DNA of 45,901 bases from an uncultured Pelagibacteraceae bacterium (lineage in GTDB: Bacteria; Pseudomonadota; Alphaproteobacteria; Pelagibacterales; Pelagibacteraceae), in NCBI GenBank assembly GCA_902578525.1, contig CACHDJ010000007.1:1-45901 (forward strand). Direction: 5' to 3'. Of this stretch, positions 7,678 through 16,205 are shown piece after piece (the stretch's first letter is position 1; every line of letters starts with the position of its first letter). Position numbers and translations under genes: made by a program. Under the pieces are notes generated by a model, which ran no database searches, was not told where the DNA came from, and worked only from the letters and a program-made list of their open reading frames with translations.

Positions 7678-9168
7678 ATGAAATTATTTTTTATACTTGG
7701 TAATCAATTATTTCCATTAAAATACTTCGACCGCTTCAAAAAAGACCACCTGTTTTTTATGGCGGAAGACAATGGTTTATGCACCTATGAAAAACATCAC
7801 AAGCAAAAAATCCTACTATTTTTATCTTCTATGCGATCTTATGCAGACAGTCTTAAAAAAAATAAATTCAAATTAGATTACTTAAAAATAGAGGATAAGG
7901 ATTTTAAAGATGATTATTTAAAGAAATTAAAAAAGATAATTAATCAAAAAAAAATCACTGAAATTACTAGTTTTGAAATTGAAGATAAGTTTTTTGAAAA
8001 GAAAATTTCACAATTCTTAAAAAAAGGAAATATCAAATGGAACATTATTCAAACGCCAATGTTTTTGAATTCAAGAAATGAATTTAAAAACTATTTAAGG
8101 AAATCTAAGAAACCTTTTATGGCAACATTTTACAAAGAAGTTCGTAAAAAATCTGGAATATTAATTGGCGCTGATGGTAATCCAATTGGAGGTAAGTGGA
8201 GCTTTGATGAAGATAATAGAAATAAATTACCAAAAGATATTTCAATACCAAAGTTTCCTAAAGTTAATGAAACTAATCATACAAAAAAGTTAAAGCCTAT
8301 TGTTGAAAAATTATTTAAAGATCATCCAGGTAGTACAGAAAACTTCTGGTTAGCAACAGAATTTGATGATGTGGTTAAACTCCTAAATTTTTTTATAAAA
8401 GAAAAATTAAATTTATTTGGTGATTATGAAGATGCAGTAGATCAGAAAGATAATATTTTATTCCATAGTGCTTTAAGTCCATATGTCAATTTAGGACTAA
8501 TAACACCTGAATTTATTATTAAAAAAATCTTAGACTTTCATAAAAAAAATAAAATAAGAATGAATTCTCTAGAAGGTTATATTCGACAAGTAATTGGTTG
8601 GAGAGAATTTATGCGTGGAATATATCAAACTTACTCAGAGGAAATGGAAACAAGAAACTTTTTTAAACAAAATAGAAAAATGAAAAAATCTTGGTACGAG
8701 GGAACAACAGGTTTACCACCATTAGACTATGCCATTAAGAATGCATTAAACAATGGGTGGTCGCATCATATTGAAAGATTAATGATTTTATCTAATATCA
8801 TGAACCTTTGTGAGATTAAACCAATCGCAGTTTACAAATGGTTTATGGAAATGTTTGTAGATTCATCTGATTGGGTAATGGTTCCCAATGTTTATGGTAT
8901 GGGCTTATTCAGTGATGGTGGGATATTTGCAACTAAACCTTATATCTGTGGATCCGCTTATTTTATGAAAATGATGGATTTTAAAAAAGGAGATTGGTGT
9001 AATACAATGGATGGTCTTTATTGGAGATTTATAGATCGCAATAGAAAATTTTTTTTAACAAACCCTAGACTATCAATGATGGTAAGAATTTTTGATAAAA
9101 TGAAAACGGATAGAAAAAAATTAATTTTATCTGAGGCCAATAAATTTATTAAACAAAATACAATTTAA
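7678..9168 (+). CDS. Cryptochrome/photolyase family protein (FeS-BCP/PhrB-like, probably without the FeS cluster)
   Basis: 496 residues, as expected for the PhrB/CryB-type bacterial photolyase-related family (COG3046), whose studied members repair (6-4) photoproducts with FAD. The N-terminal alpha/beta domain opens MKLFFILGNQLFPL; the C-terminal FAD domain has ILFHSALSPYVNLGLITP, YIRQVIGWREFMRGIY (301-316), WSHHIERLMIL (361-371), SSDWVMVPNVYGMGLFSDGG and GLYWRFIDRNR. The family's four FeS cysteines appear lost: the TxMNCL site is GLPPLD, and the loop normally holding CxxC plus CP is shortened to DFKKGDWCNTMDGLYW (434-449). It may still repair DNA or act as a light sensor. DUF2256 follows by a one-base overlap. 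Confidence 0.9.
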   Translation: MKLFFILGNQLFPLKYFDRFKKDHLFFMAEDNGLCTYEKHHKQKILLFLSSMRSYADSLKKNKFKLDYLKIEDKDFKDDYLKKLKKIINQKKITEITSFEIEDKFFEKKISQFLKKGNIKWNIIQTPMFLNSRNEFKNYLRKSKKPFMATFYKEVRKKSGILIGADGNPIGGKWSFDEDNRNKLPKDISIPKFPKVNETNHTKKLKPIVEKLFKDHPGSTENFWLATEFDDVVKLLNFFIKEKLNLFGDYEDAVDQKDNILFHSALSPYVNLGLITPEFIIKKILDFHKKNKIRMNSLEGYIRQVIGWREFMRGIYQTYSEEMETRNFFKQNRKMKKSWYEGTTGLPPLDYAIKNALNNGWSHHIERLMILSNIMNLCEIKPIAVYKWFMEMFVDSSDWVMVPNVYGMGLFSDGGIFATKPYICGSAYFMKMMDFKKGDWCNTMDGLYWRFIDRNRKFFLTNPRLSMMVRIFDKMKTDRKKLILSEANKFIKQNTI

Positions 9169-9296
9169 TGAGAAAAGAAAATTTACCATCTAAAACCTGC
9201 CCAGTTTGTAAAAGACTTTTTACTTGGAGAAAAAAATGGAAGTTAAATTGGGATAGAGTAAAATATTGTTCAAAGAAGTGTTCTAAGCTAAGTTAA
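9168..9296 (+). CDS. DUF2256 zinc-ribbon mini-protein
   Basis: A 42-residue frame that starts at the ATG overlapping the photolyase stop (TAATG). It reads MRKENLPSKTCPVCKRLFTW and later WDRVKYCSKKCSKLS: two CxxC/CxxxC pairs (Cys11, Cys14, Cys34, Cys38) that should bind one zinc. Family recognition comes from the KTCPVCxRxFxWRKKW pattern of DUF2256, which from memory is often next to photolyase-related genes; the overlap here supports a functional tie. Its job is unknown. Confidence 0.88.
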   Translation: MRKENLPSKTCPVCKRLFTWRKKWKLNWDRVKYCSKKCSKLS

Positions 9297-9301
9297 ACTT
9301 A

Positions 9302-10021
9302 GTGAATATAATAGTATTACAACACATTAAAATAGAAGATCCTGGTTACATCAAAGATTTAATGTTAGATGATGGATTTAAATTAACCACTATAGAGTTA
9401 GATGAAGGTGAAAAAATTCCAAACGATTTAACTAAATTTGATGGTATGTTTTGTATGGGTGGCCCAATGGATACGTTTATGGAAAAGGATTATCCTTGGT
9501 TGATAGAGGAAAAAAAAGCAATTAAAGAGTTTGTTATTAATTTAAAAAAACCTTATTTGGGTTTTTGTTTGGGTTGTCAGTTGTTAGGTGAGGTTATTGG
9601 TGGCAAAGTAGTTAAATCTCAACGAGCAGAAATAGGGATTATGGATATTAATTTTTCTAAAGAAAAAGATAATGATAATTTATTCTCTAAATTTCCAAAT
9701 AAAATAAAAAGTTTACAATGGCATTCCTACGAAGTACAGGGCATTGAGAATTATAAAGATGTAACTTTATTAGCTTCATCACCTGTTACTAAGTATCAAA
9801 TTTTTAAATATCAAAATCATGCTTATGGTATTCAGTTTCATATCGAAATTAAAGACACAACAGTCAACGAATGGGGATGTGTACCAGAGTATAAAAAGGC
9901 TCTTGAAGATCAATTAGGAGATGGAGCATTAGAAAAATTTGATAATGCTTCAAAAGATAATATGACTGATATGAATAATTATTCTAAGATTCTTTATGAA
10001 AATTTTAAAAAAATAATATGA
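9302..10021 (+). CDS. Class I glutamine amidotransferase (GATase1) protein
   Basis: 239 residues beginning with GTG at 9302, five bases after DUF2256. The GATase1 fold is shown by CMGGPMDTF near 50, the nucleophile elbow GFCLGCQLLG (Cys near 87) and the His-Glu pair in GIQFHIEIKD. This resembles stand-alone GMP-synthase-like amidotransferases (YfeJ/GuaA-N type) that have no fused synthetase domain. The acceptor of the ammonia or the true substrate is unknown. Its stop overlaps the next start by four bases. Confidence 0.88.
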   Translation: MNIIVLQHIKIEDPGYIKDLMLDDGFKLTTIELDEGEKIPNDLTKFDGMFCMGGPMDTFMEKDYPWLIEEKKAIKEFVINLKKPYLGFCLGCQLLGEVIGGKVVKSQRAEIGIMDINFSKEKDNDNLFSKFPNKIKSLQWHSYEVQGIENYKDVTLLASSPVTKYQIFKYQNHAYGIQFHIEIKDTTVNEWGCVPEYKKALEDQLGDGALEKFDNASKDNMTDMNNYSKILYENFKKII

Positions 10022-10239
10022 ACAATAAATTTTTTGAATGGGCAGGGGTTATTACGGCAATATTGTACTCATTATTTGTAGCTATGAATATTGGCATAGA
10101 GTTCTTTGGTTTTTGTTTATTACTTATATCTGCAATCTTAATTGGAATTTGGGCTTATAGGGGTGGTCATAGAGGAATATTATTTTTACAATTCTTTTAT
10201 GCGACGGCTGGAATTATCGGAATGTTTAGGTGGTTTTAA
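10018..10239 (+). CDS. Small integral membrane protein, unknown function
   Basis: 73 residues with an ATGA overlap to the amidotransferase gene. Three hydrophobic segments (about 8-24, 27-46 and 53-72) separated by short loops, with AYRGGHRG between the second and third. It looks like one half of a small-molecule carrier or a chaperone-like membrane protein, but I do not recognise the family. The last four bases overlap the convergent photolyase-like gene. Confidence 0.72.
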   Translation: MNNKFFEWAGVITAILYSLFVAMNIGIEFFGFCLLLISAILIGIWAYRGGHRGILFLQFFYATAGIIGMFRWF

Positions 10240-11378
10240 TTAAAAGTTGTAATTATTTTTGGAATATAATTTTTAAAATTAAAAAAACCTTTATTACAAT
10301 ATTTCCAAGAAAATTGGTCTAATTTTCTATACAGAAATTCTATTTTTAAATTATTTAAATTTATAAAATCTAGGTTTTCACCAACTGTAGGATATAAACC
10401 ATAAGAAGTTTCATTAATATCCTGTATCTCACTTAAATCTATAATTTCAGTATTGATTGATTTTTCTTCTAATCTCTTTTTTTGATCATCAATTAATTTA
10501 GTTTTAAATTTTACTAATTTTTCGCTGAGCTCTATGGTTCGGTTTTCATTTTTATTAGAAATTAAAAAAACCTTTTTAAATTTTTGATCTTTAAAATCAC
10601 TTATTTCGAAAGACAAATTATTCTCAAAAATAAGAAGATTTTTTTCTTCAAGATTTTGAGGATTGTTAAACTCCAATTTTGATGCAGCATAAGTTTTATC
10701 GCTAGTTTTCGGAGGAGCATTTTCATTAAGTTTGATATTAATAAATCTGTTGTTGGTAAATTTTTTAATGTTCCATTCACTAGCTAGATAATTTTTCCCT
10801 TGTGTTTGAATTCCAGCAACCCATCTCCATCCTAAAGTATTGGATGCAGCATCTCCATCATAAAGATGTTTCATAAAAAACTCTGCACCCAGTTCCCAAG
10901 GTAAATCCAAAGTAAAAATCCAGATACTTGCAAACCACATTCTTGCATGATTATGTAAATAATTAGTTTCTTTTAATTCTTTAACCCATTCATTAAAACA
11001 TTCGATGATCGTATTACCTTCTATTGCATTTTTATAATTGGGATTGTCTTTAAATTCTTCACGAACTTTTTTTAATTCGTTTAAATAATCAGTCCAAACA
11101 TTAGGTCTTAATTCTAACCAACCCTTCCAATATGTTCGCCATAAAACTTCTTGAATAAATTTTTCATTTTTAGAGAATGAAAATTTGCTTAATGATTTTT
11201 TGATTACTTCTAATTCCGATACAACTCCATGAGTAATATAAGGTGAAAGGCAAGAAATATTTGATCTATTATCTGGACCATAATCAAAATTTCTCAATCT
11301 TGAATATTCAAATAAATTTTGCTCAACAAAATTATTTAGCTTTTCAATAGCCGAAGCTCTTGATGTGCCAAAATTCAT
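10236..11378 (-). CDS. Photolyase-like protein with N-terminal FAD domain and C-terminal alpha/beta-like domain
   Basis: 380 residues. Residues 1 to about 215 match the helical FAD-binding domain of class I photolyases: FGTSRASAIEKLNNF, ISCLSPYITHGVVSE, FIQEVLWRTYWKGWLE, YLHNHARMWFASIW (140-153), LYDGDAASNTLGWRWVAG (172-189). The normal N-terminal alpha/beta antenna domain is missing, as in the short photolyase-like (SPL) class described in bacteria. The remaining 150 residues alternate strands and helices (NLLIFENNLSFEI, KKVFLISN, long Lys/Glu helix, TEIIDLS), so an alpha/beta domain may have moved to the C-terminus. Likely CPD repair, inferred. It lies convergent to the other photolyase cluster. 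Confidence 0.82.
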   Translation of the reverse strand: MNFGTSRASAIEKLNNFVEQNLFEYSRLRNFDYGPDNRSNISCLSPYITHGVVSELEVIKKSLSKFSFSKNEKFIQEVLWRTYWKGWLELRPNVWTDYLNELKKVREEFKDNPNYKNAIEGNTIIECFNEWVKELKETNYLHNHARMWFASIWIFTLDLPWELGAEFFMKHLYDGDAASNTLGWRWVAGIQTQGKNYLASEWNIKKFTNNRFINIKLNENAPPKTSDKTYAASKLEFNNPQNLEEKNLLIFENNLSFEISDFKDQKFKKVFLISNKNENRTIELSEKLVKFKTKLIDDQKKRLEEKSINTEIIDLSEIQDINETSYGLYPTVGENLDFINLNNLKIEFLYRKLDQFSWKYCNKGFFNFKNYIPKIITTFN

Positions 11379-11383
11379 TAAGA

Positions 11384-11764
11384 TTATTTATTTTTTTTTC
11401 TTTTAAGACCTAATTTATCACTATGTCTTAATCTTAAGATGACAATTGCACCAGCGATGAGAACTATAGCTACTGCCTCATAAACTAATGCTGTTGGATC
11501 CATTTCTTTTCCTTGAAGAATAATAAATCGCGCAAGTGCAGTGATTGCTATTAGAAGAGGTAAAGTTATACTTATGGATTGCTGGTCCCAAAAAACTCTA
11601 ACCATTGCCAATACTTCTAAATAAAGAAACATTAATAGCAAATCAGCTAAGGTTATCGATTTAGCTATAAACATTTTATTTATTTCAATTCCAACTGCAA
11701 TTACAGTACTTATTAAAATTATTACCATAAGGACTAGTTGTAAATTTTTAGCAATTTTTTCCAT
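11384..11764 (-). CDS. PsiE family membrane protein
   Basis: 126 residues, four predicted transmembrane helices. The sequence LADLLLMFLYLEVLAMVRVFW, split by its LYLEVLAMV core, and the ITALARFIILQG segment are typical of the phosphate-starvation-inducible PsiE family, whose function is unknown despite the name. The C-terminus is strongly basic (KLGLKRKKNK). The start overlaps the upstream membrane-protein stop by one... three-base TAATG junction, so the two are coupled. It is five bases from the photolyase-like gene and may be in its operon. Confidence 0.85.
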   Translation of the reverse strand: MEKIAKNLQLVLMVIILISTVIAVGIEINKMFIAKSITLADLLLMFLYLEVLAMVRVFWDQQSISITLPLLIAITALARFIILQGKEMDPTALVYEAVAIVLIAGAIVILRLRHSDKLGLKRKKNK

Positions 11765-12222
11765 TACTTATCTTTACTAAATGGTAACCATTTTTCAAAC
11801 ACTGATTTTTTGGATCCATCATAAGGGATCGAATAAGAATAGGGGTTTGGGCTAGTTAGAACCTCAATACCTTTAGAAAAAACAAAGATAAAAACGACTA
11901 CAAAAACTATAACCATTATTTTAAATGGATCAAAATTTTTTGTTTGGAAAACACTTGTTGAACTTTCTTCAGCTCTGTGAAAATGCTTAAATGTAGTATA
12001 AACTGCAAATATTAATCCAATATGAGCAACGAAAAGTCCTGCCCAACCAAATGCGAAAGTAGTGTAGGAAAATACGTATAAACTAAAAACAGTAGTCCAG
12101 ATAAAACTTAAGACTAAAAGAATTTGTAGTCTGACAGTTTTTGGAAGAGCTCTTAAATCATTTTTACTATCATCAAACAAAATATTAGCTGCTTCTCTCA
12201 TCCAATTTTTAAATGATTCCAT
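11764..12222 (-). CDS. Hypothetical membrane protein with 2TM-like core
   Basis: 152 residues. An amphipathic N-terminal stretch (SFKNWMREAANILFDDS) is followed by two close hydrophobic helices (about 33-53 and 57-78) and a third at about 104-120, then a polar C-terminus ending in KKSVFEKWLPFSKDK. I cannot assign a family with confidence. It is immediately upstream of, and coupled by TAATG to, the PsiE-family gene, which suggests they act in the same membrane process. 57 bases separate it from argG. Confidence 0.7.
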   Translation of the reverse strand: MESFKNWMREAANILFDDSKNDLRALPKTVRLQILLVLSFIWTTVFSLYVFSYTTFAFGWAGLFVAHIGLIFAVYTTFKHFHRAEESSTSVFQTKNFDPFKIMVIVFVVVFIFVFSKGIEVLTSPNPYSYSIPYDGSKKSVFEKWLPFSKDK

Positions 12223-12279
12223 TCTTGAAAGATATAGTTTCTCATAAATTAAACAAATGCTAAATTGACCTAAAGCTTA

Positions 12280-13467
12280 CTAAGAACGTAGTTTTTTCTT
12301 ATGAAAATTAATAAATCTTTCAACATAGAATTTATTAAATGTTTTATTTTCTTCAAAAGAAACTTTTTTTAATGAATAAGCAGAACTTTTAGTTTGTCTA
12401 GAAACTATAGTAATATTTCCTTTATAAAGCTTAAGTTTAACAGAGCCATTAACTTTATTTTTCTTTAAATCGACAATTTTTTGAAGTCTAAATCTTTCCT
12501 TAGAATACCAATAACCATTATAAATAAGTTCAGCATATCTTGACATTATATTTTCCTTTTTGTGCATTGTTTCTTTATCTAAGGTAACTGACTCGATTGC
12601 TCTATGAGCATGAATCAATAAAGTTCCTCCAGGAGTCTCATAAATTCCTCTAGATTTAATTCCTAAAAATCTATTCTCTACAAGATCAACTCTACCTATT
12701 CCATTTTTTCCAGCTGATTCATTAAGTTTTTCAAGTAATTTTGCAGGAGGTAATTTTTTTCCATTAACTCCTATAGGATCTCCATTTTTAAAATTAATTG
12801 TAATTAAGGTTGATTTAATTGGAGCTTTTTCAGGTGAAATAGTTCTTTGAAAAATAAATTCTGGTGCAGAATTTTTTGGGTTTTCTAAAACCTTACCTTC
12901 AGTTGAAGTATGAAATAAATTATCGTCAACTGAAAAAGGAGAAGCTCCTTTTTTATCTTTTGGAATTAGTATTTGATTTTTTTTTGCGTAACTAATTAAA
13001 TCAGTTCTAGATTTTAATTTCCATATTCTCCAAGGTGCAATTATTTTTATTTTTGGCCCAAAATAATGATAACCAAGTTCAAATCTAACTTGATCATTTC
13101 CTTTTCCAGTAGCACCGTGAGATACAGCATATGCTTTATATTTTTTTGCAATTCTTATTTGATCTTTCGCAATTAATGGTCTTGCAATTGAAGTTCCTAG
13201 TAAATAATTACCTTCATAAATAGCATGAGCCCGGATCATAGGAAAAATATAATCTTTTACAAAAACATTCTTTAAATCTTTTATAATTATTTTTTTAACC
13301 CCAAATTTTTTAGCATTAGATATAATTTTTCTTCTATTAATTTTTTGGCCAATATCTGCAGTGTAGCAAATTACTTCAGCATTATAATTTTCTTGAAGCC
13401 ATTTTAAAATTATAGATGTATCTAAGCCTCCAGAGTAGGCTAGAACTATTTTCTTCTTTGATTTCAT
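12280..13467 (-). CDS. argG: Argininosuccinate synthase
   Basis: 395 residues, normal length. It joins citrulline and aspartate with ATP to give argininosuccinate in arginine synthesis. Motifs: the PP-loop LAYSGGLDTSIILKWL at residues 9-24, TADIGQ near 37, LLGTSIARPLIAK near 90, SHGATGKGNDQVRFE near 114-128 and APWR. It starts three bases after the IalB-like gene on the same strand; no metabolic link to that gene is evident. The C-terminus is unusually Lys-rich, in keeping with the base composition. Confidence 0.97.
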   Translation of the reverse strand: MKSKKKIVLAYSGGLDTSIILKWLQENYNAEVICYTADIGQKINRRKIISNAKKFGVKKIIIKDLKNVFVKDYIFPMIRAHAIYEGNYLLGTSIARPLIAKDQIRIAKKYKAYAVSHGATGKGNDQVRFELGYHYFGPKIKIIAPWRIWKLKSRTDLISYAKKNQILIPKDKKGASPFSVDDNLFHTSTEGKVLENPKNSAPEFIFQRTISPEKAPIKSTLITINFKNGDPIGVNGKKLPPAKLLEKLNESAGKNGIGRVDLVENRFLGIKSRGIYETPGGTLLIHAHRAIESVTLDKETMHKKENIMSRYAELIYNGYWYSKERFRLQKIVDLKKNKVNGSVKLKLYKGNITIVSRQTKSSAYSLKKVSFEENKTFNKFYVERFINFHKKKLRS

Positions 13468-13470
13468 TTA

Positions 13471-13983
13471 TTAACTGCAAGCTGTTTTTGCAGCTTTATA
13501 AGCTTTTGTAAAACCCAAAAGTGAGTAATGATCTATAGTTTGAGATCCTTTTTGATTATATCCTGTAATCATAATTCTAGAACCTTTCTTCATAATTTTG
13601 ATCATCTTTTTTTCAATCTTTTCATCTGCAATCCAAGCAAAACCTTGTTGTAAAATATCAAATTTAATTTTATTTTTCCCAGATTGTGCAACTACAGAAT
13701 TATTTTTGTTAAACTCATAGCCTGGACTTGCACTTATTTCATCATTAATTTTTTCACTTGGTCTAAAAGTTACAAACAGTCTTGCGTCTCTTTTGTTTGA
13801 TTTAGGAGCCTGTAAAACAGGTGATGATTGAGCAAAACATACTTTTCCAGATGGTTCAATAATGACTAAAGTCTGCCAATCTTTAAATTTTCCAATTTTT
13901 TTTAAATCCTCTGCGTTAGCAGGAACTATAGATAGAAATGTAAAGACAAAAAATATTAATAAAATTTTTTTAATTAAGGACAT
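13471..13983 (-). CDS. Invasion-associated locus B (IalB)-like periplasmic protein
   Basis: 170 residues with a signal peptide (LIKKILLIFFVFTFLSIVPANA) and a mature beta-rich domain. The pattern WQTLVIIEPSGKVCFAQSSP, a RDARLFVTFRP strand, the AWIADEKIEKKMIKIMKKG segment and a closing pair YSLLGFTKAYKAAKTAC match the IalB family common in alphaproteobacteria. Two conserved cysteines (near 49 and the penultimate residue) could form a disulfide. The role is unknown in free-living species. Its ATG overlaps the end of the tas-like gene by ten bases. Confidence 0.85.
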   Translation of the reverse strand: MSLIKKILLIFFVFTFLSIVPANAEDLKKIGKFKDWQTLVIIEPSGKVCFAQSSPVLQAPKSNKRDARLFVTFRPSEKINDEISASPGYEFNKNNSVVAQSGKNKIKFDILQQGFAWIADEKIEKKMIKIMKKGSRIMITGYNQKGSQTIDHYSLLGFTKAYKAAKTACS

Positions 13984-15011
13984 GGATTTGGATAAATTTT
14001 TTGAACTTCATTAATTTCTTGGATAATTTCATCAGTTAAATTTATATTTACACTTTCTATATTAGTTTTCAACTGATCCATCGTAGTTGCCCCAATTATG
14101 ACAGAAGTTACAAAAGGCTGTATCTCTAAAAATTTTAAACACATTTGGGCTAAATCTAGCTTATATTTTTTTGATATTTCATAATATGCATCAATTGCTT
14201 TGTCTGCGTTAGGCTTATTATATCTAGTCCAAAAATCTTTATGGAGCTCAATTCTAGAACCTTTTGGTAATTTATTGTTTCTGTATTTTCCTGAAAGATA
14301 TCCACATGCCAAAGGGGAATAAGCTAGCAAACCAGCTTCTTCTCTAACAGACATTTCCCCAAGACCAATTTCGTAAGTTCTATTGAGTAAATTATAAGGG
14401 TTTTGAACTGAGAGCATTCTTGGAAGATTTTTATTTTTAGATATTTCTAAAAATTTAGAAAGTCCCCAGGGAGTTTCATTTGATAAACCGATATGTCTAA
14501 TTTTTCCTTGTTCTATAAATTTTTGAAGATTTTCCAAAATGTCCTCAAACTTAGTCCAATCTCCATCATCGCCGTGTTCATAACCTAATTTACCAAAAAA
14601 ATTTGTATTTCTTTCTGGCCAGTGTAATTGATATAAATCTATATAATCTGTTTTTAATCTTTTTAAACTACCCTCTAATGCTTCAGTAATATTTTTTTTT
14701 CCAAATTGATTTCCACCACCTCTGACATATTTTCTCATTGGCCCACAAACTTTAGAGGCCAAGATTACTTTTTCTCTTTTTTTAGTTTTTTCAAACCAAT
14801 TACCCATTATGATTTCAGTGCTTCCAAAAGTTTCTTCTTTTGGAGGAATAGAATAAATTTCCGCAGTATCCCAAAAGTTTACTCCTTGATTTAAAGCATA
14901 ATCCATTTGTTCAAAACCCTCTTCTTGAGTATTTTGTTCGCCCCAAGTCATTGTACCGAGACAAATTGTGCTTACCTCTATGTCTGTATTTCCTAATTTT
15001 TTGTAATTCAT
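13974..15011 (-). CDS. tas: Aldo/keto reductase, Tas family
   Basis: 345 residues from the ATG at 15011; the frame is open further to 15092, but the added 27 residues are not family-like, whereas MNYKKLGNTDIEVSTICLG matches the standard opening. It is close to E. coli Tas along its whole length, including LGTMTWGEQNTQEEG, the DTAEIY tyrosine, the SKVCGP lysine, LYQLHWPERNTNFFGKLGY with the catalytic-pocket histidine, and VIIGATTMDQLKTNIES. It should reduce carbonyls with NADPH; the physiological substrate is unknown. Confidence 0.92.
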   Translation of the reverse strand: MNYKKLGNTDIEVSTICLGTMTWGEQNTQEEGFEQMDYALNQGVNFWDTAEIYSIPPKEETFGSTEIIMGNWFEKTKKREKVILASKVCGPMRKYVRGGGNQFGKKNITEALEGSLKRLKTDYIDLYQLHWPERNTNFFGKLGYEHGDDGDWTKFEDILENLQKFIEQGKIRHIGLSNETPWGLSKFLEISKNKNLPRMLSVQNPYNLLNRTYEIGLGEMSVREEAGLLAYSPLACGYLSGKYRNNKLPKGSRIELHKDFWTRYNKPNADKAIDAYYEISKKYKLDLAQMCLKFLEIQPFVTSVIIGATTMDQLKTNIESVNINLTDEIIQEINEVQKIYPNPCP

Positions 15012-15093
15012 TAAGGTTTTTAGAATTAATTTCTTTTTATTATCTTTTAAGGTATCTTGAATAATTAGTAAAAGACTATATATTTCTTTCAAT

Positions 15094-15855
15094 ATGGAAT
15101 TTGATAAAAAAGGTATTTTAGCTCGGGCAAAAGCAGCTCAACAGTCAACAGCAGTTATGGACGAAGGCTTAAGAGCCTACATGCTTAAAGTTTATAACTA
15201 CATGGCAACTGGAATTTTATTAACGGGAATTATTGCCCTAATATCTTTTAAAATGTCAGTTGTAACAGATTCTTCTGGTGCAATCACAGGATTTACAAGC
15301 ATAGGTAATGCACTATTTTTTTCAGGATTAAAATGGCTAGTGATGTTGGCTCCGTTAGGAATAGTTTTTTATATGAGTTTTGGAATCAATAAAATGAGTG
15401 CTTATAAAGCTCAGATGGTATTTTGGATATTTGCTGGATTGATGGGACTATCATTATCTTGGATACTTTTAGTCTATACTGGTGCGAGTGTAGCAAGGGT
15501 ATTTTTTATAACATCAGCTACTTTTGGAGCAATGAGTTTATATGGTTATACTACTAAAAGAGACCTGACTAAATTAGGCTCTTTTTTAATGATGGGTCTA
15601 ATAGGAATTATTATAGCCTCTTTAGTTAACATTTTCATGAAATCTTCAATGATGTATTTTGTTATTTCTATTTTAGGAGTATTAATTTTTGTTGGACTTA
15701 CAGCTTATGATACTCAAAAAATTAAGAACATGTATACGGCAAGTGATACTGGTGAGTTAGTAGGCAAAAAAGCAGTTATGGGTGCCTTAACTCTTTATTT
15801 AGATTTTATTAATTTATTTATAATGCTTCTTAGACTCTTTGGTCAAAGACGATAA
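15094..15855 (+). CDS. Bax inhibitor-1/YccA family membrane protein
   Basis: 253 residues, seven hydrophobic segments. An N-terminal cytosolic tail containing MDEGLRAYMLKVYNYMATGI leads into the helices; the C-terminal LTAYDTQKIKNMYTA followed by LYLDFINLFIMLLRLFG is the signature of the family. Relatives include E. coli YccA, which modulates FtsH, and the calcium-leak protein BsYetJ. It is divergent from the tas-like gene (82 bases between starts) and convergent with DUF2794 two bases away. Confidence 0.93.
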   Translation: MEFDKKGILARAKAAQQSTAVMDEGLRAYMLKVYNYMATGILLTGIIALISFKMSVVTDSSGAITGFTSIGNALFFSGLKWLVMLAPLGIVFYMSFGINKMSAYKAQMVFWIFAGLMGLSLSWILLVYTGASVARVFFITSATFGAMSLYGYTTKRDLTKLGSFLMMGLIGIIIASLVNIFMKSSMMYFVISILGVLIFVGLTAYDTQKIKNMYTASDTGELVGKKAVMGALTLYLDFINLFIMLLRLFGQRR

Positions 15856-15857
15856 TT

Positions 15858-16205
15858 TTATTTTTGTAGCTTTTTCCAATTAATATTTTTTAAAAGTATT
15901 TCTAAATCAAAAGAATTCTTTAGTATTTTTCCACTTGTATCTGTGATTAAATATTTAAGATTTTTATTCTTTGGTTTGAAATTTTTACATATTTTATAAA
16001 GCTCATTTTCAGCAGCATTTTTAAAAACACTAAATCCTACTTGTTTACTTGATATGTTTAGTCCATAATCTTTCCAAGATCCTTCTGAGACCATTTTGGC
16101 ATATAAATCTAAAATAATTTTTAGTTCATTCTTTTCAAAAAAGTATTTGTCCTCAATTTTTTTATTATTAATGTTATTAACTATTAATTTTAAATTATTA
16201 TTCAT
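15858..16205 (-). CDS. DUF2794 domain-containing protein
   Basis: 115 residues. The pattern FFEKNELKIILDLYAKMVSEG followed by WKDYGLNISSKQVGFSVFK and AAENELYKICK is that of DUF2794, a family of small alphaproteobacterial proteins of unknown function. No signal peptide or membrane helix. The start overlaps the end of the yciB gene by eight bases, so the two are probably translated from one message. Confidence 0.85.
   Translation of the reverse strand: MNNNLKLIVNNINNKKIEDKYFFEKNELKIILDLYAKMVSEGSWKDYGLNISSKQVGFSVFKNAAENELYKICKNFKPKNKNLKYLITDTSGKILKNSFDLEILLKNINWKKLQK

Noticed and set aside
15012..15092. 27-residue extension of the tas-like gene
   Set aside because: Not family-like and it would fill the only promoter space between two divergent genes.
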